In this document: piece after piece, positions 1-11,800 of the stretch
Layout of the letters: each line of letters begins with the position of its first letter
Numbering within the stretch: the first letter of the stretch is position 1
From: Seiridium cupressi
Taxonomy: Eukaryota > Ascomycota > Sordariomycetes > Amphisphaeriales > Sporocadaceae
DNA: 64,000 bases
Direction: 5' to 3'
Assembly: GCA_036674765.1 (NCBI GenBank)
Contig: JARVKI010000009.1
Coordinates: forward strand, 62,001 to 126,000
Position numbers and translations under genes: made by a program
Notes under the pieces: generated by a model
Told to the model about the DNA's origin: nothing
Seen by the model: the letters and a program-made list of their open reading frames with translations, nothing else
The model's database searches: none

Positions 1-1944
1 TGCTGGACCCTCCATACACTATTTATAAAGCCCTGACTTGACCGGTTTGTTGCACTGTCCCTCAACCTTAGCATTGTTGTAAAACGTTCTGATATTCGAC
101 GGCACGTCAATGGCGGTTATGTCTGAGGATCAGCAAGGCGCAGACGGCTAGTGCAGGTTGAGAGTACATTATGATATTGGAAGGCAGTCTAAGATAAATC
201 CAAGAGGATGAGATCTACTCAATACCCATCAACAGACTTCTTTCTCTGGGAAAGCTTTTGTGTTTGAAACTCGTTTGGCATATTCAAATAGAAGTGAGAA
301 TGATCCGAGTCATTATGATCACGATGGTCTGCTTTCTCTGCGTGGTTCAACTTTGTACTACATTTGTGTTCTCATGGCTTCAGAGTGAGATTTGCGGCGA
401 GTGAAAAACAAGATTCTATGATACCGTTCAAACGGAAGGTGTCTCGGATCGCATTGCAGAAGGGACAATCGAAATTCCCAGTGTGGTCTTCAGATCAGTT
501 GCCACCCTATGGCATAGTTCGTAGCACAAGTAAGCGAAAGTCTCAGGAACTAGACTAGTCATAAAGTTCAAAGCTGTGGCGAATATCACCTCTCATACCT
601 TACATTCACCGTCGAGGCCGACGAAGTGCAGCCATCGACTACACCAAGAGGTGTATGAAGTAAAGACCGGGAATCGTGGACCTTGCAAATTCCAACATGC
701 GTCGTGCGAGTATAATATACAAGCATAGTCTCGGCTGTAACGGCATGTCACTTGAACCACATGTACCACCCTGGACCATGTGCTCATGCACACAACCACT
801 GCCGCACTAGGCTTTCACAACTCCAAGAAGAAGAAAAAGAAATACCATTAAAGAAAGCCCTGAGATCCAATTGGTCGAACACTAGACCCTCACTACACGG
901 TGAAACCTACGGCTGGGTTCCTCCGGGCTGCTCTCCTTCGAGCGGTGTAAGCTCATCCTCTTCGGACTACCCGTACGGGCCGTCCGGCCATAAAACTAAG
1001 GCGAGCTTGAACTTTTTGTCTGCATACAGTTCTACGTGTCCGTATCTGAAGTATCTAGCCATCATTCGGCTAATTTTATTTACAATTTACAAGGAACAAA
1101 AGGACTTGTAGCACTGTTCTGAGATTACCCGTACAATACCAAACGGTGAGGTTGAGGACCAGGTTCAGGTGACATTTTCTGAAGTCTAGAGTTTAACGGC
1201 AAAAACAAGGCAGACAGACGATATATTCGTTCATTGGGTCGATTAACCGACAGCCGAGACTGTCCTTGAACTCTCCTCAGGTCGATGTGAGCCCAACAAC
1301 TCCACCGTATGATATTGATCAAGCGGCAGCACACTAGAACTAAAATTTCATCACTCTTGAAATCAACAATTACTTGTAGAATCATACCTTTTAAACCATT
1401 AAGCATACGCTAGCACTAGTGTGTGGTTAAGTCAACCTCATTATAGTAATAATGCTGAATCAGGCAGAGGAAGCTTTTGGATCCCGTATACAAATCTCGC
1501 CGTCATGCTACATGGTGCACAAATTCCGGATCTGGCATCGTCGCGTACTCACTGATTATGTTTCTTCCCCATATACATATTCAGACTCGTTGAACTAGTG
1601 ATGGTCGATCATAATCTCGAGCCTTTAATCATCAGCCCAGCACTACCTTCTCATACACTTGAAACACCTCAGATGGCCACACTTGGCGCACACTCTATCA
1701 CGATGCCCAACACGGCCCTGGAAGATTCTGTCTTTTTGACATCCATGGAAATACAACTTTTCTCTCACCATTACTGGTGGGGGAGGATCCTGGATATGGA
1801 TGTTAGCTGTTTCATTTCTGTTGGTTATGTTATTGTACTCACTTCTGGTGGTGGATCAAAATCACTGGCGCCACCACCCGATCTCGATTCCAATGTATTG
1901 GATCCCCGAGGTTTAGAAGTTGTCGCATTCATGACTTCGATTTT
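1..1944. other. gene-poor stretch at window start
   Basis: No convincing gene is visible. All open frames are short, have no recognisable domain and no coherent splice partners. The stretch borders the decayed fragments at 1.9-3.2 kb, so it may belong to the same degenerating accessory region, but nothing specific can be read from it. Confidence 0.5.
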
Positions 1945-2480
1945 TCAGCTTTGTGCTTGAGCATGAGGACTCCTAGAACGCGATTCTTCTCCCCTAATAC
2001 GCGATCGTCCCCCCACCCCCCAAATCAGACGATATCCTACCCCTAGACATTTGGGCATCGGCTGTAAGGGCACGTACTCGTTGCCATTTCCAGCATCGCC
2101 CTTAGAGTCTCCGATTTCATAGTTTGGCAAATCAAACCAAGTCAGCTCCTCTTGGTGATGGCCAACGTGTTCTTGAGATTCGCACTCTGTCCTCGGCACC
2201 TTACGACATAGCAAACATCTCTCCTCGAAGTATCGCACTCTTGGTCGCTCACCTAGAGAGACGAGCGACTCTAAATTAACACCGGGTATATCAGCATGAT
2301 GTATGAGAAAATGTTCTTTGAGATCATCTCTTGGTTTATATGAATCTGAGCATTCGGCTGTACATTCCCATATCTTCCGGTATTTTTGGTGACATGTGCT
2401 ATCCATTCATGACGCCCTTCAAATATTTGATTAGACGCAGAGAATTCTGGATCGATGCATATGTATGGTCGTAGGTCCAC
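1945..2480 (-). pseudogene. decayed C-terminal fragment of a fungal C2H2 zinc-finger protein
   Basis: Two overlapping minus-strand frames together resemble the end of the large fungal C2H2-type protein family. The upstream frame (from 2480) begins DLRPYIC and reads FEGRHEWIAH. The downstream frame (2406 to 1945) continues with WECTAECSDSYKPRDDLKEH, then a CLLC pair, then HVGHHQEELTWFDLP. That last string matches the usual family ending, a VGRHQEELALFALP-like motif. The two frames meet near position 2400, where a one-base shift is needed to read through (both frames cover GAATGGATAGCACATG). No start or N-terminal region is visible upstream. I infer a frameshifted, truncated relic. An undetected short intron is possible but unlikely because the frames overlap. 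Confidence 0.55.
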
Positions 2481-2689
2481 ACCGACATGCTTTCTTTATT
2501 TTGATGTGAGAATCAACTCTATTGGCGGACTAAGTCTGAGAGCTCAACTTACTGCCAGTCTGATCTGGTACTAACAGAAATCGTCGCATAACAAAGGGGG
2601 CATTCCCTGAATGTCGACCTGCTACTTTTGGCATTATTGGCAACTCTAAGCTTCCTCCTGACGCCGCTGATAATGCAAGAGAGAGATGA

Positions 2690-3140
2690 TATGGGCCATT
2701 GATGAACTCATGCAGAAACTCGGTCTCGACTTGTCAACAGGCTACAAGATAGGCATGCGGCATATACGATTGGGGACTTGGACAAGGCGATGTCATTGAT
2801 ATCCCAACGCCTCATCTTTAGTCTAGGAGTTATCTTATTGGAGCTTGCACTTGGAAAGCTCTTGATGCTTTGAGACCATACAACGAAGGATCTCCCTCGA
2901 AGGTCGACAAGGACCTTATCGATTACGAAACCGCCGTTGCAAATCAGGATCAAGTCGAGAGGACAACCGGACCGAACTATGGACTGGCTGTGTGGTGTTG
3001 TATGAACTCTGAGTTTATGTCTCACAATTTTAGTCTTGACGATGATAGTTTTCGGCATGAAGTCTATGGCAAAGGTCGTCGCACTCGAGAGCAATGTGAA
3101 AGCGGTGGATGCAGGTACATGACGGGATTTTGTGCCGTAT
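2690..3140 (+). pseudogene. decayed DUF7580-type C-terminal fragment
   Basis: Pieces in three plus-strand frames add up to one protein end. Frame one gives FSLGVILLELALGK (about 2818-2860). A shift then gives ALDALRPYNEGSPSKVDKDL and DQVERTTGPNYGLAVWCCMN (about 2862-3070). A second shift near 3070 gives KVVALESNVKAVDAG. The order, a 'SLGV.L.ELALG' helix, then 'GP.Y..AV..C....F', then a late VV.LE helix, is typical of DUF7580. In filamentous fungi that domain forms the C-terminus of proteins often carrying HeLo-like N-termini. Two frame breaks and the missing N-terminus argue for a pseudogene. It sits about 200 bp from the C2H2 relic on the other strand. Domain assignment is from memory of the family. 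Confidence 0.55.
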
Positions 3141-3210
3141 AGCAAACAGTCACTTGGACCGTGTTCCAGTCGTACTCGGGCCTCGAAGTCTTTGCAAACA
3201 CAAACACACA

Positions 3211-5077
3211 AACAATGGGAAATCTGGAGAATCCTGCGTGTAACTGTGGGACACGCTTCCTAGCTCCGTGACAAGCTAACAAACATAGAGGCACGGAATC
3301 AAACAAAGAAATCGGTTTGCCTCTGACAGTATAAACCCGTGATAGCGGGGAAATTTTGACATGAGTCATTTTCCCTGGGTTAGTGGTTACCAAGTGATTA
3401 GCTTGAGCGTGAGGGACTATTTAAAATTACTATTCAGGTGCCGGCAGAGAAAACAATTCAGTCGACTGATACCTATGTCTTTCCCCTTTCTTTTTTTTTC
3501 TTCTGGTAGCAGCTTGCCAATATACCTTGTCATCCAGAAGATCTTTACGAAATTGTATGTTCTTAGTCTATCATTTTGAGTATGTCCAGCATTCTGCCTG
3601 ATACCATGGTAAATCGAGCCTCGTCAAACTCTTCAAAAACAGCCAAGAAGCGTGGCAGCCTTTCTTGCATCGATAGGTTGAGCAATGCCATCACCAGCTG
3701 CATTCCCCAGCCTCAGCAGGAATTTCCAATAAACAGGCTAGATTTCTTCCTGCATCTAAAGCAAACGTATCCGATGACTCACTCACAACAACATAGGAGC
3801 AAAGAATATCGAAGTAAATTACTTATACATCAGCTAGCAGGGTCGAACTTACGTGTCCGGGAAGAATTCGATTATTCGCACCAACGTTCGACGTGGAGTT
3901 ATTCATGATCAGTTTTGGGCAGGGAAAATCACATTAGGCTCGGCGCCGCCTCGCTTAGAAGGGATTATTGAGCAAATTTTCACTGCAGAGTTGCCTTGAT
4001 TGGGTCCGCCCGGCGAGGCAGTAAGGTGTCTTGAAAAAAGCGCCACTTGCTCATGGGCGAGCAACTTTTCGTGGTCAAGGACGTAGTTCAAACAGATCCA
4101 ACGGCCCTCATTTCATCGTTGTAATGAGTTCAAAATCGTCGATACTGCAATGGTAGCTCCGCCAGAACATAATTACCCATATTAAACCAAGGCACATAAA
4201 CAGGGAATGACAATCGATAGAATCAAAAATTGGTTACACCATAGAGCCAAGTTCAGTTCGGAGTCTAAGTGCACAGGGTTGTGGGGAGGAAGTGACAGAA
4301 TTAAATTGATGATGCTAGGATCAAAACTCCTTCATATGCCAATGTCTATCAGCGGGTATGCCGCACGCTAACACAAACTGCCGCCCTGAATGCTTTGTGG
4401 CCCTTCCCGTGCTGTGACGAGGCTTTTCGTTACTCCGCCCCGAAAATGACCAAATTCCCAAATGAAAAACACATCTTGATGTGGGCTAGCCCACGACCTC
4501 GGTCATTGCGACAGGCAACACATGTTGGGGAATACCATCTCCTATCCTAGAGGTGGCAAGATGCCGCTTGTGAAACGAATCGCGGACGCCTCCTATGGTC
4601 AATTGCCCTCCATACCCTGGGATATCAACATATCCACGTAACTCATCCCTTCGTCATCTCGTGTTGTGATTAACAATCTGCCTGAAATCACCCGCATTTC
4701 CACCCGTCCACCCTGGCTCATTGCTACACTAGAGGGGAGTTTGTTTGAAAAAAAAAGTCATCTCGATCTTGTCCAGCCAGAAAGGGGAAACAGAGATTGG
4801 CCCGAATATTGGGCTTGCCCCGGCTGGTCCTGGCCGATATGCCAAGGAAATCATCACCAGCGTCGTTCTAGAAAGCTCTGCAACGCGGTTACATGCCATT
4901 GTCGCTCCCTTGATGCCGGAAAAGTGTATCGTGAAAATTTGAAAGATTGCCGTGTAAATGCACAAGCACGAAGCCAAGCCAAATGCACTGCAGTACATCA
5001 CCCTCTGTTGATGCCATATAAGGGATTGAAGAATAATATGTCGTGACTTGCGCCACGTGGCCACACCAGGCGCGGCC
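3211..5077. other. intergenic, no recognised gene
   Basis: Several frames of 60-126 codons are open but none has a recognisable motif or plausible splice partners. The right part is the downstream flank of the minus-strand kinase gene that ends at 5078. Nothing else is supported. Confidence 0.5.
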
Positions 5078-8000
5078 TTAATCGCTGTGAACTACGATCT
5101 TCTTGGCCGTCTCTGTGCTTCCTACACTAGTTTGTGTATCTCGGCGTCTCGCGCTGGTCGCGATTCGACTCAATGGCTGGCTGGTTTGGTCTTTGGCGGG
5201 CCCTTTCCTCTTGGTCTTCGCCATGACGAGGCCTTCGTCGCTATCGCTGCTGTCATCGTCTTCGACGGCTCGCGATGAGTACATGGACGAGTTTTGCCCG
5301 TGCAACGACGATGCAAAATGCAGCTGGACTGCACTGTCCTCGCTCCCAAAAGCCTCAAGTGGGAACCCTGCCATAGTCTCTTTGTCGAATGCGGGTGGGG
5401 TCAGTGAATCAGTGGTTTCGATGAGGGACGGCCGGTCGACAGAGCCTGGACGCTGGAGAAATTCGCCCTCGGCGTCGGCAGAGACCGAGCTGGCACCACT
5501 AAGCAGAGCAGGCAATGACGGATCTGAGCGGAATATCTGCGAGTCTTGTCGGGTCTCCTTATCAATACTGACAGGGCTTGTTACTTCGCTCGGACTAGTC
5601 AGTGGCGTCATCAAATTGCCAATCGACGTTGAGCTGGCACTGATGATCGTTCCCGTCGTATCGCGGCGCGAAGGTGGCAGGGGCTTCTCAAAGGAAGTAT
5701 CATCGTCGGGGGATGGTGGGCACGGTATAGCTGACGGATCCACACCAGCGCGAGAGGCAACGAGCTCTTGTCGCTTAGCGTGCTCGTCATCTTCACGCTG
5801 CTGGCGACGCATCATCTGTTCCTGAGCTCGCGCAAAAGATGCAGGCGTAGAAGGTTTGTACATCCTGGGTGGTGGGGTTTTGCCTTCCATCATCATTACT
5901 TGTTGGCTGGTCAACAGCCGAGGGTCTGCATACGGAAGAGATGACTGTCTCTCATGGCTGTTCGTGGGGGACCTACCCAGTTCCGACGACGGCTCGCCAT
6001 GCTGGTACGTGCGGATAGCCCTCGGGGAAAAGAACATGGGTGACGGTAACGGGTCGCCGCCACTTGTCTGTCCACTTTCCGTCAAACCGAGAGCTGTCGG
6101 TCTTCGAGGTGGTAGTTCGACATTACCCGGGGCAACGGCAGTGCTCAAGGACACTTTAGGCTCCGCGCGTTTGTCGACGTTGGCAAATAGACCCCGATCT
6201 ACGGAGCGTGAGCGAGAGCCGTCATCGAGAGGTCTCACATCACGCGCCTTTCGCAGTGACGCGATCGGATCGTCCTGGGTAGTGAAATCGGCAGCAGGTG
6301 TCGCAGGCGTTGTGTGCGATATCAGGGGAGCCGCAGTAAGCGCTAGAAAGCCGTTGGTTATTGAGCGCGTGCGCAAGTGGTTTGACTGATGGAAAGCTTT
6401 GCTAGATGACGTGGACATCCTCGACGGCGACCGATACGGAAGATCTGACTCTGGGTTAAAATCCATGGCAGATCTACTAGTGCGACGGTTGAAGTCTCCG
6501 CCTACCGAGGTCGCTTCTTGCGGGAGATCGTATGTACTGACATCGTTGGCTGGTGATCCTTGTGGACTAGCCGTCACACTCTGAGCTAGGGGGTGTTCAC
6601 TGGCTGCGAAATAATCATCAGGGCGAATGCTTTTGCGACGACCGTCCCGAGAATACGTGTGAGATGCAGCAGTCGCAACGCTTTCGCCCGCCGAACTGGC
6701 AGCACTGCTGTTGGCTCTTCTCCTGGTGTGCTGGTCCATCTTTTCTGCTGATCGATGTGTTGTGAGCTTGTTGGTTATCTTCTTGGCCGTAGATCGTAAT
6801 CTTTCCAGGAAAGTCAACGGTACGACAGCACCTCCGATATCCTTCTCGTCAACCTGGATCTTGCGGCCGGATGATTGTCGCGAGGGGTCGGTATCGTCGA
6901 GCCAAGCGACCACATCGGGGATGCCTTGTGTCACCCAAGGGTGGCGTTTGACATCGCGTAGTCTGATACGCTTATCGGGGTTCTTCGTCAACATTCTGCG
7001 TAGGAGATCATACAGGTTGTCATCTAGCTCCTCGTAAACGAGATCATCATCTGCTCGATAACCGGGAGCGCTGCTTGGCCGCTTGTATAGTGACTGTGTA
7101 GAAGGGTTTGTTTGTGGGTCAACGGGCATTAGGCGGCGGCGGGGGATATGGGCGTCATCTAGGGCAATTTTCCGAAACATTTGGAACTCATCTTCGGCCA
7201 TGAACGGAATACGGGCGAATATGAGGCAATATAAAGTAACACCCAGTGACCATACGTCAATAAGCTCGGAAATCCTGGGTTGTTGACCCCCATCAAGATC
7301 GGTATAGCAAAGCTCGGGGGCGAAGAAAGCAGGAGTGCCGACAGTCTTTGCCAACTCGAGGTCGTCGTCGAAATCACGAGCTTCTGATTCGGAGACGGTT
7401 TCGTCGACCTCACCATCGCGTACGGGTCTCCCAAAATAAGAGACGCCGAAATCAGCAATCTTGACTCGATGGTCTCGGGTCCACAAGAGATTGGCTGGTT
7501 TGATGTCCCGGTGGACAATACCTTCATAATGTAGGTACTCAAGCCCCAGCACGGTGTCCCGGAAGGTGAAACGAGCATCTTCGATGGTAAAGCAAGGGAC
7601 ATAGGAGAAATCGTCCGCAAATGGATCGTGTGACTGGGGGTTGAAGTCAACTGACGACATGTGCGATATGATAGAGTCGGCCATACTGGGCGACCTCCCA
7701 CGAAACATGGCATCTTCAGGGTTGAAGATAGCCGTATCTAACGCCGACGAGGAGCCGGGCTGGGACAGCAGTGGCCCAGGTGTCTCCAGGTCGCTTGAAT
7801 AATCGCCATCAACGGATGACGCATCGGGTTCGAATGGTTGTGGCGTTCCTGCGCGTGAGAGGTCATTCATGGACGGAGCCCTTGACGTTGCTCTTGATCC
7901 CTCTCTGTTCGATCCGTATCGCATCTCCAGTTGTTGCAATATTGACTTCTCATCCTTGGATAGTGTACGGGGAAGGGAAGCAGGATCGTCGTCATTCGCT

Positions 8001-8884
8001 GCCCCGTATTCAATGCTCCAGTAATCTTCCGGCCCCCTCTGCTTTTGTTGCATTTTTGCCCGCTTAACTTCTTTGATGGCGACTCGTTTATCCATAAGTT
8101 TGACGTACTCGGCTTCCTCTTCCGTGTCGACCTCGCCGCGCATCTCTTTCTCGATACGCCGCCGTTCATAGGCACATATCCACGGGAGCCCTTTCTTGCG
8201 CCATATGACCTCGCCCAGCTCGACGTGCTCCAGGACCATGTAGATCTTCTTAAGTTCCGGGTCGTCAATGATCTCCAGCAGGGCGACAACATTGGGATGC
8301 CTGATCTTTTTCAGTATGGCAATTTCCTTCTTCGTCTTGTCCTGCGGTGACATGGCGGTGACCTTTCCTAAGCGTCGTTTCTTGGAGAAACGGGCGACAA
8401 TTTTGATGGCGACATTCTCGCTGTTTTCTAGGTTGCGAGCAAGTTTGACCTTTCCATGTACTCCTCGGCCGATTTCTTCGATGACTTCGTATTGGTTGAT
8501 GATCTTTCGTCCGGTCATGAGATCCATATCAACCAGAGCTTTGTTTGTCCTACAAAAACACCGTTAGACACATTCGATTTCACATTTAGCAATAAGTGGT
8601 CCTCAATAACATGGAAACAACGACCAGTCTTTCGTTACTCACTCTCGCACTTTGTGGTTCTGCAGAGGGTGCAAATAAGGACTGCTCAGAGCCCCCATCA
8701 CCGGCGTGGACGCATCAGAGGCCGAGGTGTATGGGATAGCCATTTGAGACTGCGGGCTGGAAGGGCTAAAGAGCCCCGGTGACGAGATCGGAGTACTATT
8801 GGCAGTCCGCGGGAGCAGGTGATGGAGCGGAGTGAGGTCCGTATGGAGGCGATGGGGGTTGTGCGAGACTTTGTCCGGGTCCAT
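5078..8884 (-). CDS. CaMKK/Ssp1-type serine/threonine protein kinase
   Basis: Two exons: 8643-8884 and 5078-8549, with a 93-bp GTGAGT...TAG intron that joins KVRE to TNKALVDMDL in frame; 1237 aa. The start is the ATG at 8884 in good context, with an in-frame stop upstream. Kinase signatures: glycine loop GRGVHGKV (about 108-115), catalytic Lys in AIKIVARF (130), HRDIKPANLLW (Asp 429), DFG (447), GTPAFFAPEL. About 200 residues rich in Ser, Asp and Pro are inserted between subdomains V and VI, as in fungal relatives of S. pombe Ssp1 and yeast Sak1/Tos3/Elm1. These kinases activate AMPK (Snf1/Ssp2) and CaM-kinases in energy stress and growth control. The long C-terminal half (after about 650) is low complexity with many Ser/Thr-Pro sites. 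Family assignment is firm; substrate is inferred. Confidence 0.9.
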
Positions 8885-11800
8885 GTTGGCGACCGAAAAG
8901 TTGTCGGTGTTCTCTCCCTTGAGGTGTTGTAGTCTTCATTCTGAGCATCACAGGTCCATGCTGGTGTCGAACGAGATGCAAGGCGGGAGGCGGGGCGCGC
9001 GGAATTGGACCAATTCAGAGTGCCATTGCGCGGTGCACTCAGTTGGCAGGAAAGAGGAGTAATGAGTCGAGACGATGCAGAGCCGGACTCGAGTTGAGGA
9101 GAAAAGCTAGAGCCAACGGAGAGCAGAGTCGGTCGTCGAGATCGAGACGAGTGGTTCGAGAGGTGGGCTACGGGGAGAGGCCGGGAGGTGTGACGAAAGA
9201 AGAGCAGCAGAGCGAAAGATTCCCACTGATTCTTTGCGCGGTGGAGCGGCCTTTTGCGTGGCTAACACCCAACTGTGGGCAGCAGCAGCGCTCCCATCCC
9301 AGGACCGCTCGGCAGCAGTGGAGGGAGGTGCTTGGGTACTTGGCCGCTTGGTGGGCTGCGGCTTTCCTGGGCATGAGCATGGGCATGGGCATGGATGGGC
9401 ATGGGCAAGTCGAGGGGCCACACCCACTTCCGGCCAGTGGATGGCTCGGTATGATCCAGTGCACTAGAGCCCCTGCACCGGAGACTTTAGGGCAAAGCTT
9501 GCTGTGGAACCGGGTAAGGCCAAGGTTCCGAGGTACCTCGTCGTGCGTTGGTTTGGCCAGGCGATCGTGGTCCGAGTATGCGGCACTGTGCATGAGAATA
9601 TTGCATGTATGCGTCTCGACAGCAGCTTGTCGAGTGCTCAACACCCCATCGCCGTCAAGTATGGGTGGCCATTTTCTTATGAATCGACTCAGCCGGTGTG
9701 GCAACGCATCCAAGACCTGTGTAGTCAGGCGCCTCTGCGTAGTGACGCCTAGCTGTGCAGTGGGATGCTGGGAGTAGCTTGATATGGGTCGATGGATGGT
9801 GCCAGAGACGCCAGGCTCAAGGTTGGGTTACTGCGCTGGTGTGGTGGTGAAAAATTGCCGCGCAAACCAAGTTGCGGTGGCTGGATCAGGACGAGAGGAA
9901 ATCTCGGGGTTGAAGAGCAGATGGAATTTCTTCACAGGTCCTGTTTCCGCCGAAAAGAAAAATACACCCCGTGGACATGGCATTGGCGTCGTGGCACAAG
10001 GCATGCCAGGCTAACATTTCACTGTTTCGTCTTTTATTTCCTTTCTTTTTGATGGCCGTCGAGAACGCTTGCTTTCTGAGGCCGAGGTGTTTAGCTCCCG
10101 TCTTTGTCCTCGAGGATCACGGGCACGAATTACATGCAGCACATGGAGGATGATTTAGCCCAGGAAACGATGAACTGCCTAGGAGTGCTACAGTGTGAGT
10201 GGTCGCAAAATGCTGAGACTCTTGGACAAAGAGGGCGACGATAAGACCGTGGGAGGTCGAACTACCGCTAAGCGGCGCGCTAGGAGACATGGGGGATAAG
10301 TTCAAAGCACGGCCCTGGAAAATCTGACGCCGGCGGAGGGCTTGTCAACTGGTTTGCTTGGCTTTCCAATGGTTTGGTCTGTCCAAGTGCTGGGATACGC
10401 TGCCATAGAGGGGCAGGGGACCACTAGACGTCCCACCAAGTTCAACCCACTTGGCGCCACTTCTGGTGGGAATGCGCTCCATGTCCCAACTTTCCGCCTG
10501 TCTGCCTGTGCCCTACTGCTGTAGATGGCCTGGTATCCTACGTACCTCGAACATTTGAGTCGGCCTACGTTTCGGGTTCAACATGTGTATCGTTCACTAC
10601 ACTCTTCAATGTGCTCATTCGAACAGTCTGATGCGCCCTAGCATGTGTGTATAGATTTGAATGCAGACGTGGGGATTCCAATACACCGTCGAGTCCTCCG
10701 CACTCATTCGTCTCGGGCTGCAACGGGCTGGCCAAGTAATTACCAGGCCGAGAGGCAGCTGAGGATATTTAACGACAGCTGCCTTGGGAAGGAACTGAGG
10801 CGCAACACAACAGGAAAAATGAAGGCGAGAGAGCGTTGGAGCAGCCAAGGAACAAGGGTGTAGCTTATCGGGAGCATGGGTGTTAGCACTTTGAGTCTGT
10901 GCTGCGTGAGAACTAGCAGCCCTGATGACTGTGAGACTCCTGCTGAGTCGTTCACGGCTTTGGTAATCCCAGTAGTCTGCATTGGATCGTCAACATTCAC
11001 TACCTTACGATAGAGCTGGGCAGTCTTTGGGATGTTGGGCATACACACACACACTTTGAGCAGCCTACCGAGCAGTGAACACAAAAGGTATTGCCCAACA
11101 CCACGTCTGTAAAGCCTTTCTCAACGCTGTGTAGTACCTACATAATTCAACAATGACCGCATGCAGCTGTAGGCAAAGACTTTAAGTATGCACACCACAT
11201 ACACACAGTCAACCAACCTAGGCTAGCTGCAGTGGCTATCAGCTATATTCACGGTGCAACCATGACTAGAGGGGATCAAATTAGCAGTTGTGACTCGCTG
11301 CAGCGAACAGATTACCGCCGCCCGTTACAGACTGGAACATGGGACAGGCTAGTAGTTTGCCAGTGTAGGAGGAGACATTACTCCGGAGGCCCATGCTCGT
11401 GGACGGGCATTATCAACGTCTATTATGTCGTGCCGGCTTGGTAGCGGTACTTCATTGGCAGCCGAACTCGGTATATTGGCAGTCATTCCTTGAGTATTCA
11501 ATTGACTGCTCATGTCGTACAGTCAGCATTAGCCTCATGGCGCGTCTGGAGCAACCAGTGCACAAGTGCCAGCATTTAGCTATTTTCGAATCGGTAGCTG
11601 CCAGCTGCATATGGTAGATACGGCACGCCTTGAAGCCATCGACGGAGGCCAAGTGTGGCTAATGGCATGGCCAGGTCTCGCCTCCAGTATGGACGCTGTT
11701 TGGGATCTGGGCTAGTCCTCCTGCCAAACAGCCTGTCAATCCCCTGCGGGATGGCCGGCAGATCCTGCTAAGAGCTTTGACTGGTGGGCAGCTCGGACCA

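Noticed and set aside
9043..9777. 244-codon plus-strand ORF upstream of the kinase gene
   Set aside because: GC-rich sequence with long open frames on both strands, no domain, composition dominated by Arg/Ser/Cys. Treated as chance.
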